64,000 nt of DNA from Rhyzopertha dominica (lineage: Eukaryota > Arthropoda > Insecta > Coleoptera > Bostrichidae), in the NCBI GenBank assembly GCA_025024175.1, contig QCXZ01000137.1, forward strand, positions 16,430,001 through 16,494,000, written 5' to 3'. Positions 35,466-48,549 of this stretch are shown piece by piece (the first letter of the stretch is position 1; every line of letters starts with the position of its first letter). The position numbers and the translations under genes were made by a program. Below the pieces are notes generated by a model. It was not told the DNA's origin, did not search any database, and saw only the letters and a program-made list of their open reading frames with translations.

Positions 35466-38019
35466 TACAAGTCAGCCAATAAACAAATAACTTAGGTTGG
35501 TACCAAATTAAATCTGCGGATTAAATGTTTGATGGAAGAGCTCGCCGAGAACTCGTGGTGTATGATTTTTAGATTCATATAAAGTTAATATCGAGGTTTG
35601 AAGTAAAGAAAGCAGTTTCTTACATTACGATCCTAAATTGCTTTAGTGGTGTATATTGGCAAATATTCTTTTCGCAAATAATTCAGTCGTGTCCAATATT
35701 ATGAAAGCCAGTGTTGCCTCTTTAATGATACTGCACACATACGTCTACTGGCATCTACTTTTCCACTCCTTCTTCAGAATAAACAGGTAATTTTCAGAGC
35801 CGTAGGTCTAAAACAAAAAAAAATATAATAAAACAGTAAGACAAGCAAGATCATGATTTTGCAGCCCTTTTAATTTAAATGCAGGATGAAAGGAAAGGGT
35901 GTGCCAGAGCTGATATCCGTTGAATTAAGGACAGATCCTTGAGCCCCCTTCCTCTCCTTTCTTTCTAGCTTAACGCATTCATATGAAGAGATTTACATGT
36001 GTAAAAGTGTTTTCAGATTGAAACACCTTGATTTTAGAATTAATAGTCCGATTTGAATTTTTTAAAAGCCAATATGAAGAATCTAATTAAGGTCTCGTAA
36101 ACTCAACTGCAAATTTTTTGAATACTGATGTAGTGACTGTGGGGCCACCTTTTTATGAAAAAAACATATCTTTAAAATTAGGTTATTTTTCAATGAGCTT
36201 ACGAGCATTGTATCAGAACTTTTTAACTTAAAGCATTCAAAAGTTGTTTGTATTTTTTTTGTAACAACCCTTATGTAAAAGTATATTGTTAATTTATTAC
36301 TTTTAATAAAAAAAATAATTTGTTTATGTTGATATGGCCGAAATACACATAATACGCATTTTTCGAAATCAAAATATATCTGGTAGAAGCATGGGAAAGG
36401 TATTGCGTGTTTGTACCTACGAATGAGTGAAAGATCGAAAATTTTATAACAGCAAGAGTCAAAAGACTGACAAGGAAAGGTAATAAGACACTTGGTACAT
36501 CATTAAGGAACTAGCACACCCATATCATATATCCAAGAGTACCATATCATGGGAATTATTAATTAATGCCTTAAAATACAAAAATGAAAAAATCGCGCAA
36601 TATTGCCGAGCATTATAAGAGAAATCCATTTTGTTAACAACCGGGTGATAAAGAGGAAAGTAGAAATGGATTTCAAAAAAAAATTTTTTAAGTTTTTGCT
36701 GATAAAGTGTCGGTATAGTGCACAATTTGCATAAGGGACATACCCGGACTTTATTTGCCAAGCAAGATACATTGGTAAATAGCTTTCAAAATCGTCCCGT
36801 ATAATATTTTTGGACACTCTATACCAGAAAATGCTTTTTAAATTTGTGCCGAAGCTTATGAAATAACGTTATGGAATGATGTCGACTTAGAACCTCCTCG
36901 GCCTTCTACGGTATCACTTTCCTGCTGGTCACTGAAGGGCAAAGACTGATAAGACCGGAAATTAAAGGACGCATAATTTCCTTAGGAGAATATTCAGTTT
37001 ACTGTTAAACAGGAGAATAAAATTATAGACTGCTCTTACTGTATAGAGGTATATTGCTAATTTGAAATGAAGTTTAGTTCACTACCATCAAGTAATTTCT
37101 ATTGTTTCNTTTGTTATCGTGTTTGGCTAAATCAGGCACTGCATTTAGAATCTTATTATNTCGCCTTGNAGTAGGTAACTTTGAGNATGTATTGTTTAAA
37201 AGCGCTAAACTAATATTCGAGCCGTATCTTTAAGTCCTGAAGTGCATTTTAATAAATTAAATTTTACGAGCAGAAATTTGCAAGAAACACGTCAGTGCAT
37301 TGATGCAAATTATGACCGAAGTCCACTATCACGGTTTGTGTACAGCTCCTTTGTTGTCTTGACCAAAGGATATTTCGAATTCCAGTTCAAATGCTGCTAG
37401 TGCTTGAAGTTTCCGACTCGAGTACTGCAATGGCGGTAAGCTCGGTGCAGTTGCATTTGGAGGAAGCAGTTAACAATAGTTTGCAAGCAGGCAGCAACTC
37501 TGGTTACACTAGAATGAGCCATAGAGAGCTATAACCCAACTAAATTTAGAACGGTATAGAAATGTCGGCGGCGTAACCCGAAGCTATGGGGTACAATATT
37601 GCTAATTGGGGCGCTGTTAACACAGATTTTGACATGTGGTATGAGGTATCATGTATGTACTTGGCTTACAATAACAATTACTAAAACAAGCAAGCAATCA
37701 TTCAATCTACAAGTAAAAAGAAGGTTATCGTATTTCAGCTGTGTACCAGGGATTAGATACTTTTGCGTATCAAAATCTTCGTCACTATATTGTTGAAATG
37801 AGGGCACCTATTTATAGTAGAGATTTACATGTACTCTGATTTAGCTAACTTGCAAGCAAGTGAAATTTTCTTAAGTTTAAAATTAATTTAAAAATTAACG
37901 AATTCTAACGATTCTTTGTATACGCTCCGTTTATTTAACTTTTGAATTACAATAATTTGATTGATTCTCTCCTCCGTTATCCACTTGTAGCACGGTCATC
38001 CTACTTTGAGCTTGTTGCT

Positions 38020-38790
38020 GTTGTTGTTTTCCACGCCTTTTGTAGTATATGGGAAACTTTGTAGGGTGCATTCGGCCAGTGAATGTTTTTCTTAGATGTT
38101 TCCGTGTTTGATGTTTGCTTAGCGCGGCTTCATTAATCTTCTCCTCATGTGAGGTGATGTCTGAAGAGATTTAAGACTTCTTCAATTATTATTTTCTTGT
38201 CTTTTTTAAGCGGCATTCATGATTCATGTTTCCTTTTTTGATTGCTCTTTCGTGATGATGTCGATCCTTCTTTCGGTGTTTTCATATGTGTTTATCCATT
38301 CGTTTCCTAGAGCTATAGGTGAGGTGACATTGTTCTACAGGATATTTGTCGTCTGTGTGCATTATGTTTTTCCCACAATTCATTACGGTCGTAATTTTTT
38401 CTGGGTTAATTTGNTTTCATATCTTTCTGCATAATATTATTGGGTTGCCGTAGTGGTTGCTTACTCTCTTCTTTTGTTGCGAATATGATTTCTTTTCCTT
38501 CCCTGATTTGTATTTTGATTGTGGTTGTTGAGTAGTTTCTTCCAAAGTCCCTCTGGGCTTCCATATGTTTGGTCTAACGTGATTTCTTATTTCTCTTACA
38601 AGGTGTTTGTGTTGCTGTTGGTGATGTGTTCAGCGTATATTTGGTAGTTTTGGTCTTGCTGATTTTTTTTACCACGATTACGTGATTACTTGTATGCTCT
38701 TGTCTAGATACAAGCACTACTTCACTGTAACGACAACCACAATAACAATGTAAACGCAAGAACGTAGCACTACAACACATTATGAACTTA
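38020..38790 (-). repeat. Unnamed dispersed repeat (family A), copy 3
   Basis: Reverse complement of the copy 2 layout. The head lies at 38700-38780 (reading GTGCTACGTTCTTGCGTTTA on the minus strand, then GTCGTTACAGTGAAGTAG). The body pairs CGTGCTAAGCC-like and ACATCTAAGGAAA-like blocks near 38060-38135. The far 3' part with the TCAA tail is missing. Confidence 0.55.
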
Positions 38791-39164
38791 AAACAGGGAG
38801 ATTCTTTTGCCGTACCCTGTATTGCGCATGTAATGCTTAATGTACTTCTTATTTCCTCTTCATCCGATGACTTTTAAATGAAGATAACCATGACCGTTCT
38901 TGCGGTTTAAAATTTTTGTGTTGGTAGCGTCGGTGGTGCCATCTTAAATTTCATTAATTTCAAATCTATAAAACTAATTAACAAGGTAAAACAAATATCA
39001 TCATTGCAAATTTCTCACATTTTATTTTTAGTTTCTTATAATATAAGGACTGTGTATTTCAGAAACTGATATACTTTATTTATGAAAATGCATATAACTG
39101 AAACCATTGACATTATAAAATCCGGATAATCGCCAATGAACACTGTTTAAAATCTATTTANTTC

Positions 39165-39320
39165 TTATTACAGAACGGTAATTTTTATGAACAAAAATCA
39201 GGTTGCGCAATCGGTTCATCCTTAAGCCCGCTATAGTTGCTAATTTGTTTATGGAAAACTTTGAAGCTGTAACTATTAACAGTTTACATTTTAAACCCAA
39301 ATGTTACTATTAATTTTGTT
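39165..39320 (+). pseudogene. Penelope-like element reverse transcriptase fragment
   Basis: The frame reads LLQNGNFYEQKSGCAIGSSL then, after a one-base shift, PAIVANLFMENFEAVTIN and LHFKPKC. This is the Penelope-type RT signature F-Y-x-Q-x-x-G-x-A-M-G-S-x-L-S-P-x-x-A-N-x-F-M-E-x-F-E, followed by KPxxW. The next catalytic motif (YVDD) is not recovered. It is a short orphan piece, and nothing shows that it belongs to the palindrome at 54-56 kb, which lacks this RT region. Confidence 0.7.
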
Positions 39321-40020
39321 ATTTAGCCTCAGGATATGCTCGAGCTAGGAAGGTTTCCAAATAATTTTAAAAATAAAAATTCTATATAGAATTCACGATG
39401 GAGTTAGAAAACAATAGTAGTTTACCTTCTCTGTACATCCTTTACAATTAAAACAATGGTCAGTTAGACACAGACAGAAAACCAACACACACTTCTCACC
39501 ATGCATCCTCCCAGACAAAGAATAGTCCTACAAGGACTTTATTTGTTAGAGCTTAGACCAAAGATCATCAGGGAAAAATATTATAGTATAGCACATTATA
39601 GTAATAGGAATATAGCCAGCTTTTAATAAAAATGCTCATTCAAATAAGGTAAATTCTCAATCACCACAAAATAAAGTTCAGTTATGTTTTCCTTAGGTAA
39701 AGGATCTCTTACAGATTATTATTGATAGTTACTGAAAGTGTTTACAAAATTGGGTAATTGTTACCGCAAATGTTACAAGAGTCAGACCAAAGGAAAAGAA
39801 GGGGCTCTTTTAAGAGAATGCATGTTGCATGAACTACATAAAATTTTTATAAAACCAAGCAACAATAAAATGAAATACAATTGATTAAAAAAAGATGTAC
39901 ATGTCAAGTTAGAATTGTAATAGAGGGAAATAAAAGGAGTTAGAGATATACAGTCCACTTCGTCATCATTACCAACGGGAAGCGTATTTGGTAAACCACA
40001 TGTGAATCCCAACATCTAAC

Positions 40021-40050
40021 CGTTGTCTGAATAATATTATTCAGACAACG
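40021..40050. repeat. Perfect 30-bp palindrome
   Basis: Both halves are exact reverse complements with no spacer: CGTTGTCTGAATAAT and its mirror. It lies 92 bp outside the Harbinger element. There is no flanking structure to explain it. Confidence 0.8.
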
Positions 40051-40141
40051 ATCTAACTAAACACATGGGTGATTTTGACAAAACAAAAATTTTACTCATA
40101 AAAGCATTATTACACACGTTCAATAAAAGGGTATAATATTA

Positions 40142-41030
40142 GAGCCGTTTGCCACTATACTTATTTAAGTACTGAAATAAGTTCTTAAAATTACTATACT
40201 GAAAATTAGATGCGCGCGCCGTTTCAATACAAGAAATAAGCGGAGGGTTTTGTTCTCAATTTGCAATTACAAATTCTTTTCAGTACGTATTTCAATACGT
40301 ACGCGTGCGCGCTTTTGTAGTTCTAATCGTGATTTTTTCAACCTAAAGCTAATCTAACCGTAATCTATTAAATTCAGTCTTTATACAAAAGCAAATGCAA
40401 CGTAAGGTCTATTCTACTGCTAGAGAAAAGTAGTCCTTAGATGTAACCCACTCATAAACAATTTACTTTTACTGTTGTTTGTGTTTGTGGTCACCCTGAA
40501 TTACCACAATTTGTATTTAAAAGTAAAAAAAATGCCTGTTGACTGAAAAAAATTATTAAATTCATCAGCGTTGATACTAACCATGATATTACAAGGAGAA
40601 TGAATGTTCATGGCTTCTTAAATGTGCTGAAAGAAGAGCTGCTAATAAAAGATCCAGCAGCATATAAATATTTTCTATAAATGAGCAATGCTTCATTTGA
40701 AAAATTGTTTGAACTTGTCCATACCAAAATAGGGAAACAAGGTACACAATTCCGTGAAAGCATTCCTTCCGTTTCATTTACAAAAGCATGACAACACATC
40801 ACGTTCTCGGGGTTCGAAAAGTAGGTTCTATGAACGTTGTTGTTTATAAACGGTAAAACAGGTTAGTGCGCATCGATCTGCGCAGTTTTAGCACGAAGTA
40901 TGGAAATTTAGTACAAGAAAATAGAACGTGGGCTAATTTCTTGTACTGAAACGGCGCGCGCATCTAGTGTCCGTATAATCATTTTAAGAACTTATTTCAA
41001 TACTTAAATAAGTATAGTGGCAAACGGCTC
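40142..41030 (+). mobile_element. PIF/Harbinger transposon, truncated, with 3-bp TTA target duplication
   Basis: Terminal inverted repeats of about 100 bp start GAGCCGTTTGCCACTATACT on the left and mirror this on the right. They include a TTATTTAAGTA(C/T)TGAAATAAG block and a GATGCGCGCGCCGTTTCA block. TTA lies directly outside both ends (40139-40141 and 41031-41033), the 3-bp duplication typical of PIF/Harbinger. A transposase remnant lies inside at 40600-40803. At 889 bp it lacks most of the usual two-gene content, so it is a non-autonomous deletion derivative. Confidence 0.88.
40600..40803 (+). pseudogene. Harbinger (HARBI1/DDE_Tnp_4) transposase N-terminal remnant
   Basis: The frame reads MNVHGFLNVLKEELLIKDPA then AYKYFL, a stop, MSNASFEKLFELVHTKIGKQ, TQFRESIP and another stop. 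This matches the conserved start of Harbinger transposases (a leucine-rich start, then F-x-x-Y-F-R-M-S-x-x-x-F-x-x-L-L, then I-x-K-Q-x-T-x-F-R-x-x-I). The catalytic DDE domain is absent. Its position inside inverted repeats with a TTA duplication confirms the class. Confidence 0.75.
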
Positions 41031-43680
41031 TTATGAATTAGGTATATGGATGGCAAGATTGTAGTTTTATTTTATCTAAAAGTTGCCGTAATCCTTGTAA
41101 GTTGCCGCCATCTACCAATAACATTTCTCAAACCTAAACCCACTTACTTGATGCTTTACAAAAAACACAAGCTTGAAAATAAACATTAAGCACATCTGAA
41201 ATTACAAAACGTATACAAGCAGAAGTGCACAGCTTTGATGACGATGCTGACATACAAAAACAAGAAAATACACTCACAGCAAGACTGACTCTTGAAATGA
41301 TAGTTATTAAAAACTTTCTAAATGCATTAAATGAAAGAATCAACATTCTGCATTAACTAAAATTTAATAATTTTGTGAAAATTGGTTATACGCCATCCAG
41401 CGGTGGTTTTACAAACTACGACGTATGTTGGTACGTTCGGTATAACTACAAAGACATTATCGATTGTCCAATAAGTATCTTTGTCATGTTCATTTTAGGT
41501 TAAAGCCAACAAACGACGTTAACTACCTCCGCTAGACTTGTCGATGAGTCTTCGTCAAGCTTAAGGATGTATCAAAAATACAGCTCCCAGAAAATTTTTT
41601 GGCTTATGTAATATACTTTTGTAAAGAAACAATAAAGTCTGAAGAGGACTTCAGAAGGCAGCCGAAACGGAATAATAGTTTGCCAAATACTTGCAAAATA
41701 AAGATTGTTATACCAAACAATAGCTCCAAAAGCTAAAAACATACAAATTATAAAAAGAAACTAAAATGGAGCTCTTCTCGGCCCTTTAGCGACGAAATCT
41801 TCAACTTGACTTCTCAATTATGTAGGGTTTGATCTTGAAATATTTTTAGAAATCACAATGAAAGGTTTTTTTATCTTTTTTTTAGACCTCAAATTACGAA
41901 TGGTTTCTGCATTCTGGCAGTATTGCAAGCTGCTGTTTACTACATGTTTTAGTATTTAACAACGTAATCTAGTAGCTAATTCATTTTGCTCTGTATATTT
42001 GTTCATAAAAAACCCTAAAATGTATTTAGGGATTTCTTAACAGCCACTTATTATTTGCCTTTAGTGTCTCAACGGTTTAAGAAAGAACAGAAAATCAAAT
42101 TAGATGTTCTAACCTTTAAAAACTATACAGAACGCCAAAGACCTCTCTTAATAGTTAATACCAGGCTGTTTGTCTTCTTGAGGAATTGCTAATGTTTAAT
42201 ACGTAACTGTTTACTCCTGGCACTGCTCTCATCTAGTCATAGTGTTCCCAGTTAATTTGCTATGCTTCTCCGGTAACTATAAATTTCACCGCGCGCGTAC
42301 CCCTATGCTTTTACAGAAATTGCAGGAACGGCGTGGTTACCTTGTACGCCGCCATGAAAACATAATCAGATTGTTGGTTTACAACGAGCATGTTTTTGAG
42401 GGGCGCAAATAATGTTATTAGGGAACACTGTTTGAGGGCAACTTTAAACGAGCCGCTGTTTAATGCTAGCACTTTGTGGAGGTCAAATGTGCTGTGCTCT
42501 CGCATTCTATATATATATATAAAAGTTGAATGGACCCTAATGTAGAAGTGCGTTTACAAGCTTGATTTGATTGATCCTTGATGGAGCATAGCTTGAATGC
42601 TGCTTGCCAAAGAGAAACGTAGGGACAGTCTGACAGACAATCGTAAGCGTGTTCGTAAATTTTTGGTTATTTTAGATGTTACTTTGAAGATCATTCGTTT
42701 TCGCTCTGGCATTGCTAGATGACATTCAAGCAATTGATGCTGTGACACAATTTATTAAAAAACGCTAGATAGGTTAACTTAATACTCAAGAGGACACTTG
42801 AATGTGTATTTCGCATTCGCGTCACTTCCACTCCTAAAGAGGCTAATTTGTGCGAAAGTTAAGGGTGTTGAAACAACATATTAAAGGAAAAGGTGCATTG
42901 TCTAGGATATCATATCGAAAAGGTTAGTAATCGTGGTGATACAGAGATGTCATCAAAAATAATATAATTAGTGAGTCAGCTGTCTTTTTCTTAAAGTAAA
43001 ATAATGCATCATTTAATCAAGATAGGATTAGGAATGAAGTTGTGGTTTACAGTAAGGATATTGAAGGCTTACCGAAATTAAAAAGTATTCTATCTAGGTG
43101 GCAGGTTCAATAATAAATCAAGTGTTAATATGCCACCAAAGCGGAGCCCCAGACTGAAGGCTTAATATTGATTTAGATGGTATGCTTTGTTTGCATGACT
43201 TGGGTGGAGGAAATTGTTACAATAGGAAGAGGGAGGGAAAAACTGAGAAGCCACATTATTTTTAAGTGTCTGCTTTGGTGAGAAGATGTCTATCGAGAAA
43301 TGGTCAGGCTGGGATGAAGAAAATATTTCGTTGGAGATTACGTAAATGATTAATGCAATGTAGTTACATACGTCATTTTTTGGACACCTTCAGAACTGTG
43401 AGCGCGATCCTGTGCTCAATGAATTCGAAATATTGTGCTTCAACGGACATCATTTGTTAAAATTGTGTCATTAAGAATAAAAGGTACAAGACCGGGCTTC
43501 CCGTGAGTCATAGCGCTAAAGACAAGGATTACGTCTAAAATTTGCAGTATACTATAGGTTATGGTATGGCTAATAACGCTTTAAACTTCTCCGTCTAGGA
43601 CTGCTAAATCTTCGACTCTTATTGTCTTATTTAATGCATTTGTAAATAATATTGACTGATAAATTTTATATCATTGGCAG

Positions 43681-43960
43681 GGGTGGTGGTTTACAAATTT
43701 ATATTGAATCACATTTATCCGCTGAAATTATTAATTTAGGTTCAAATAGGTCCACGGAACTTGAAAACGTGTGGCTAATGATAGTTGTTAATAAATAAAA
43801 GTTCATTGTGAGGATATTATGTCGCCCATTTTCTCAAAGTTTAATCGAATGAATAAACATCCTAGATAACTTATCACCGATTGTACTTTCTGAATACAGA
43901 AATGTAACAGTTCTTGATGATGTCAACGTTAATCATTTTACAAAATTGTAAAGAATTTAT
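43681..43960 (+). pseudogene. LINE endonuclease-domain remnant
   Basis: One frame with several stops reads GGGLQIYIESHLSAEIINLG, then STELENVWLMIVVNK, stop, FIVRILCRPFSQSL, stop, LSPIVLSEYRNVTVLDDVNV and NHF. It follows the order of the jockey/CR1 apurinic endonuclease: a GGGV-A-I-Y start, the STELE-x-x-W block, the Y-R-P-P block, then G-D-F-N-V. The catalytic GDFN reads DDVN, so it is inactive. No RT follows directly. Confidence 0.65.
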
Positions 43961-45589
43961 CCATCTTAATTGATACATGAGCTATTGTAAGAATCGCTAC
44001 CTCTTTTACCCAATCATTGTTAATCATAAGATTCATGAAAACCAGTATATATATGGTTATTACATGAAGTTTGATAGATTAGAAATTTAATTTTGTGTTC
44101 CATAAGAAGGAAATAAAGAACGCTTCTTGAGTTCCTTGAAATTAGCTATACTTATCAACAACTCACTGCTTTGTGACAAATTAAGTTTTTCTGGCTTGGG
44201 CGTAAAATATGTGAGATTTTAATTAGACTTATTTGCAAAATAGGCTCCAATTCGTCTGCTGAGGATACCTAGCATGTATACAGGTTTTTTTTGCTGAAAA
44301 TACGCGGTAAGCAGAGGTATTTCTCATCAGGAACATCACAAGTGTTTTGTGATTTTCCTCATATCACAACCTTCCTACTAATACGACGAGGTCTATGTAC
44401 TATTATTCTTTTTTCTGCGAAGAATGACAACACCGTATTAAAGATTAAAGATTTGTCATACTACCGATCGACAACGTTGTACTCTTTTATGAGCATGAAA
44501 TTGGGACCACTAGCTCCACACCGACCCTACAGCAATCAAACCTTTATTTTCTGTCACATTTTTCCTTCAGTTAACAGTTGTACAGTTTTGAAGCTAAGTG
44601 GCTTAACTTCTTTTAGAACAAACCGTATGCGTCCGGAATATTGTAAACAACTCGAACAATTCAACTCATTGCCTCGCGTTATGAAGTTTCATTGACCCTC
44701 TATCAGAGAAGGTAGTTTATGGCATTATCAATAATTTATTTTCACTATGTACTTACTTATGTGAAGGATACTCCAGCAATATAACATAGTATTTGCTTTA
44801 GATAACAGAAGGTCGAAGGTATTATTTCCTAAATTCATGAGAACAGATTGAAACAAAATCTAGCCAGGCTTCATAGCGAAGGCTTTCAGCGCATATTTAG
44901 TAGGATGCGTGTATGCCATATGAAGTAAATCTAAGGTAAGCTATTGTTTAAAATAATTATCTGTTGGTGTGGATAGGTGTGAACTATAACTCACTTGTAC
45001 AAAATAATAAATTTAAAACGAAACGAAATAATTAAATTATAATACTACTTATTTCATAAAAGTTAATTAGCCTCCACTGAAGAAAGGCACGATTCACCTG
45101 GCTTGACTGAAACCAAACAGTGCTGCAACTTTAATGTAGTAACGACGGTTTAATTAAACAGGTAATAAAAGTTTGCATGGTATTAACACTTGAACAAATA
45201 GCTCAACTGCGTCATTCAGAATCAACTACATTACGTTAACTGTAAAGGATCTGACGTAGTGTACTTTGCAAGCACGTCGTGGGCACAAGTGCTTCGTAAT
45301 AGTTTGCGAACTTCCAACGTCTAAAGCAGCACAATTACTAACTTTGGAGCTCAATATGGATATCATATTCATACAACTTGCATCTGCGTTAGTTTGTAGG
45401 AATGATTTATAAATGACTTATTTCAACAACTATTATCTTCTCGGGTACAGACAATGTTGTGACAGCAAAACGTTCTAATAATACTTGCATTGTGGTAGCT
45501 AAAAATTGGATGTTAATTATTGAGTTTTTGTTTAAATAAAAGGGACTGTACTATTTCTGAAGAAAGGCAAGGCATCGAGTCTTAATGAT

Positions 45590-46290
45590 TGATTGATTAA
45601 ACCAGCGTACGGTCAGCATTTCTGCCACTCCCGGATATACCGCCGGACCCGCCGTCTACGCTGGGTTAGAGGGGTACATGCTGATTGCTAGTAGTGCGAC
45701 TGCCTAGCGCATGTTAAGGGAATATAAGGACTGAATGGGAAGGTTATATAGGTAACATTCATTTTCTTTGAATGTTTTCTTGGTGCTGTTGACATCATTG
45801 GGTCCATTTCAGAGTCGCTTGATTAATTTCGTGTACCTTGTGATTTCTGTTCTAGCCATTATTTTTCATTTTTCCCTGGTTTCTGAATTATCCTCTCTAT
45901 AGTTGTTTTTCGTGTAAAGCACGGTCTTCCTCTTTTTCGTTGGTCTCCTTGTCTTCCGTGTGGTTTGCCTCTTTCCTTTAGATGTGTCCCTAGTATTTGA
46001 TGTCGGCAGCATTGTTCTTCTTGTTGGAGGTCGTTTATGAGTGCTGAGATTCTGTCGGCATTTTCCATTGAGGTTTACGTTGTTCGTAGTTCTTGAACAG
46101 TTTTTTCCAAGCTACTTCTGAGCTTCGAGGGCAGTTTCTGTCTTCCAGGATTTTATGTATCACTATTGTGTAATTTCTTGTAAACACTTAACTACATACA
46201 TGGCACCTCACTATAGCGACCGTAATAATGATAATAGTAACGCAAACATAAGGACATTACACTACGACACAATGTGAATTAAACTTACAA
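45590..46290 (-). repeat. Unnamed dispersed repeat (family A), copy 4
   Basis: Minus-strand copy with the head at about 46180-46270 (GTCGCTATAGTGAGG) and the GC-richer 3' part at 45600-45740 (CCTCTAACCCAGCGTAGAC, GCAGAAATGCTGACCG), ending in TTAATCAATCAAT. On the minus strand 46068-45859 is a 69-residue frame rich in charged residues. It might be a piece of an ORF, but I do not recognise it. Confidence 0.6.
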
Positions 46291-46479
46291 TTTTATGTAG
46301 TTGTTCGATTTGTGTATCTTGTTTAGGTTTCTCTTTCATGATGATGTTGACGTTTCCTTGTGTGATTTGATCTGTTTGTCCGATCGCTTGCTGAAGCTCT
46401 AGATGGGGTGATGGATCTAGGGGATTTTTTTATATATTATAGATTAGAGATTATTTACAGCCGTTGGCTTATTTCCATG

Positions 46480-48540
46480 GATTCCTGGTCTCTAGACAAA
46501 ACTATCGCACTAGCAGCACTAGAGCCTATTCTGTGCCGTCATAATCTTGAATCGGATAAGTTGCTGCTTGTGGGGGACATGAATGTTTATCTACTTCAGA
46601 AGACAACCCATAGCAAGCAGCTTAATCTTCTGCAAATGTATAACTTAAAGCAGATTGTAACCTCCCCTACAAGAATTACAGAACATACCAGTATCGTTAT
46701 TGACATCATTTGTTTAACTGATGATGTGGTCACACAAAATGTAAACTATTTGCTAGAGATGCAGGTCGCATCGACTGGGACTACATACACAATCTTGAGG
46801 TAATTGATGATAAAGTCTCTTTCTTTAATGAATCTGTATTATAAGTTTTTTATATCCAAGCTACGCTGAAAACAATTACCATCAGAAATAAAGGTCATGC
46901 ATACATTACTCCAACAATACATGAAATGATAAAACTGCGCAACAGAGCACGCATGAAATTCATGAAGTCCAAATTGAAATCAGACCATGCATACTACAAG
47001 CAGTTAAAGAACTATGTCTCATTGGCAATAGAAAGAGAAAAACGAGTATACATACGCTACAAAATTAATCAACGATCACTCAGTACAAGTGAATGATGGA
47101 AACAGTTAATCTGGGAATCTCGGATAGGTTCCATACCCTTGCGGTCGACGTGGACCTCTGCCAATTGTATCAACATAATACGAAATGTGGCATTGATCAA
47201 CATCTTAAACTAGAAATAGCTTCTGAACAAGATGTAATGGAGGCCATTCTCTCGTTAAAATCCACAGCAGACGGAGCTGACAGTATTATCTCAGCCATTC
47301 TTAAAAAGTTAATTCCATATTATATTCAAGTTCTAACATTTATAGTAAATCACTCTTTAAGTACAGCTCAAATTTCCTCTATATGGAAAAAATCACTGGT
47401 AATCCTCTGCCCAAAGTTAGAGATCCGCAGGGTCCTTCGGATCTTAGAACCATCAGCTTGCTCCCAATATGTTAAAAAATATTGGAAAAAAAATGTTAGT
47501 CAGCAATTGCGGCACTAAGCTGACAATTGGCTACTGCCGCGCACACAGTCTGGCTTTAGAACCATTTTTAGCTTAAGTGCTACCTTATTGAAAGTGTCGA
47601 ACGATGTGAGTCTGCAGTCGATAATTTACAAGTAGTGTTAGATGTGCTAAGTTGCTCTATTTTGGATTTCATATATCACAATGGAATGGTTTAGCGACTA
47701 ATTGAAATAAAGGACCCACTGTTCGTCAAGGAAGCATCCGTGGCCCAATCCTTTTCACAATTTATACGTCAGATCTACTGGAAATCTTAAAAGAAGACGA
47801 TCGAAGATCGCACCATATGTATGCAGATGACATACAGATTTACCGATCCTGCTACCTCAGTGACATTAACAAATATTAAATAGTGACTTGGCTAACATTG
47901 CTAAATGGTCAAACTCACATGGTCTTCTTCTTAACCCTCCGAAGTGCGTGGCCTTGAGCACTGGTTCAAGAGTGCTACGTGATCCTGCAGTTAATCAAAT
48001 CAGCTGTGATATAATTGTGGATATTTCTAAGATTGCCATATATGATTCAGCCAAAAACCCTGGTATTTGGATGGCGTCATATCTGAACTTTGAAAATCAT
48101 TTCAACAAATTGATGCAAAATGCGCACATAATACTTAAATCATCTTGTAAAGTCAAAGATTATCTAGACCCCCATCTAAAATGGTCCTTGTGTCAAACTC
48201 TGATATAGCTCCTTTTTGTTTGGCTTGTGTGTCTAGTACCCTATCGTACAGGTAGTTACAAGGATAAAATTCAAAAATTTCAAAGTTTAAGATTTAGCTT
48301 CGGAGTAGGCAGGAGACAGTATGTAATTCAAACTTGTGTAGGAAATAACATTCTTAAAATGTGTGACATTTTGTAAAGTACAAATCACTGGTCTGATTTT
48401 TGCAGTACTGCATACTTCTACACCTTCTTATTTATATGATGTGACAAGGCAAAGATCTCAAATCCATATTATCAATATTCATTCTGCTTAGCTGTATAAT
48501 ATTCCTTACCCTAGAACGTCACATTTCAAATTTGCCTTTG
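46480..48540 (+). mobile_element. LINE (jockey-like) ORF2 remnant, endonuclease to C-terminus
   Basis: Ordered blocks on the plus strand are as follows. The endonuclease end reads LLVGDMNVYLLQ, then LNLLQMYNLKQIVTSPTRIT and IDIICL (46560-46720). The linker has RNRARMKFMKSKLKSDHAYY (46945-47000). RT finger text reads ILSLKSTADGADSIISAIL, FIVNHSLSTAQISSIWKKSL (47250-47400). VRQGS-like and GPILFTIYTSDLLEILKE lead to the catalytic box MYADDIQIY (47815-47842). KWSNSHGLLLNPPKC follows (47900-47945), and a C-terminal region with GVGRRQYV runs to about 48540. Frameshifts and stops are frequent. The catalytic YADD box is intact, but the element is inactive. It begins close to copy 4 of repeat family A, which is in the opposite orientation. 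Confidence 0.85.
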
Positions 48541-48549
48541 AATATGTTT

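Noticed and set aside
41187..41357. Stop-free plus-strand stretch (EITKRIQAEVHSFDDDADIQ and onward)
   Set aside because: Protein-like in composition but short, without a start or splice support, and matching no family I know.
44291..44695. 134-codon plus-strand frame
   Set aside because: No family resemblance, no splice context, and composition like translated AT-rich non-coding DNA.
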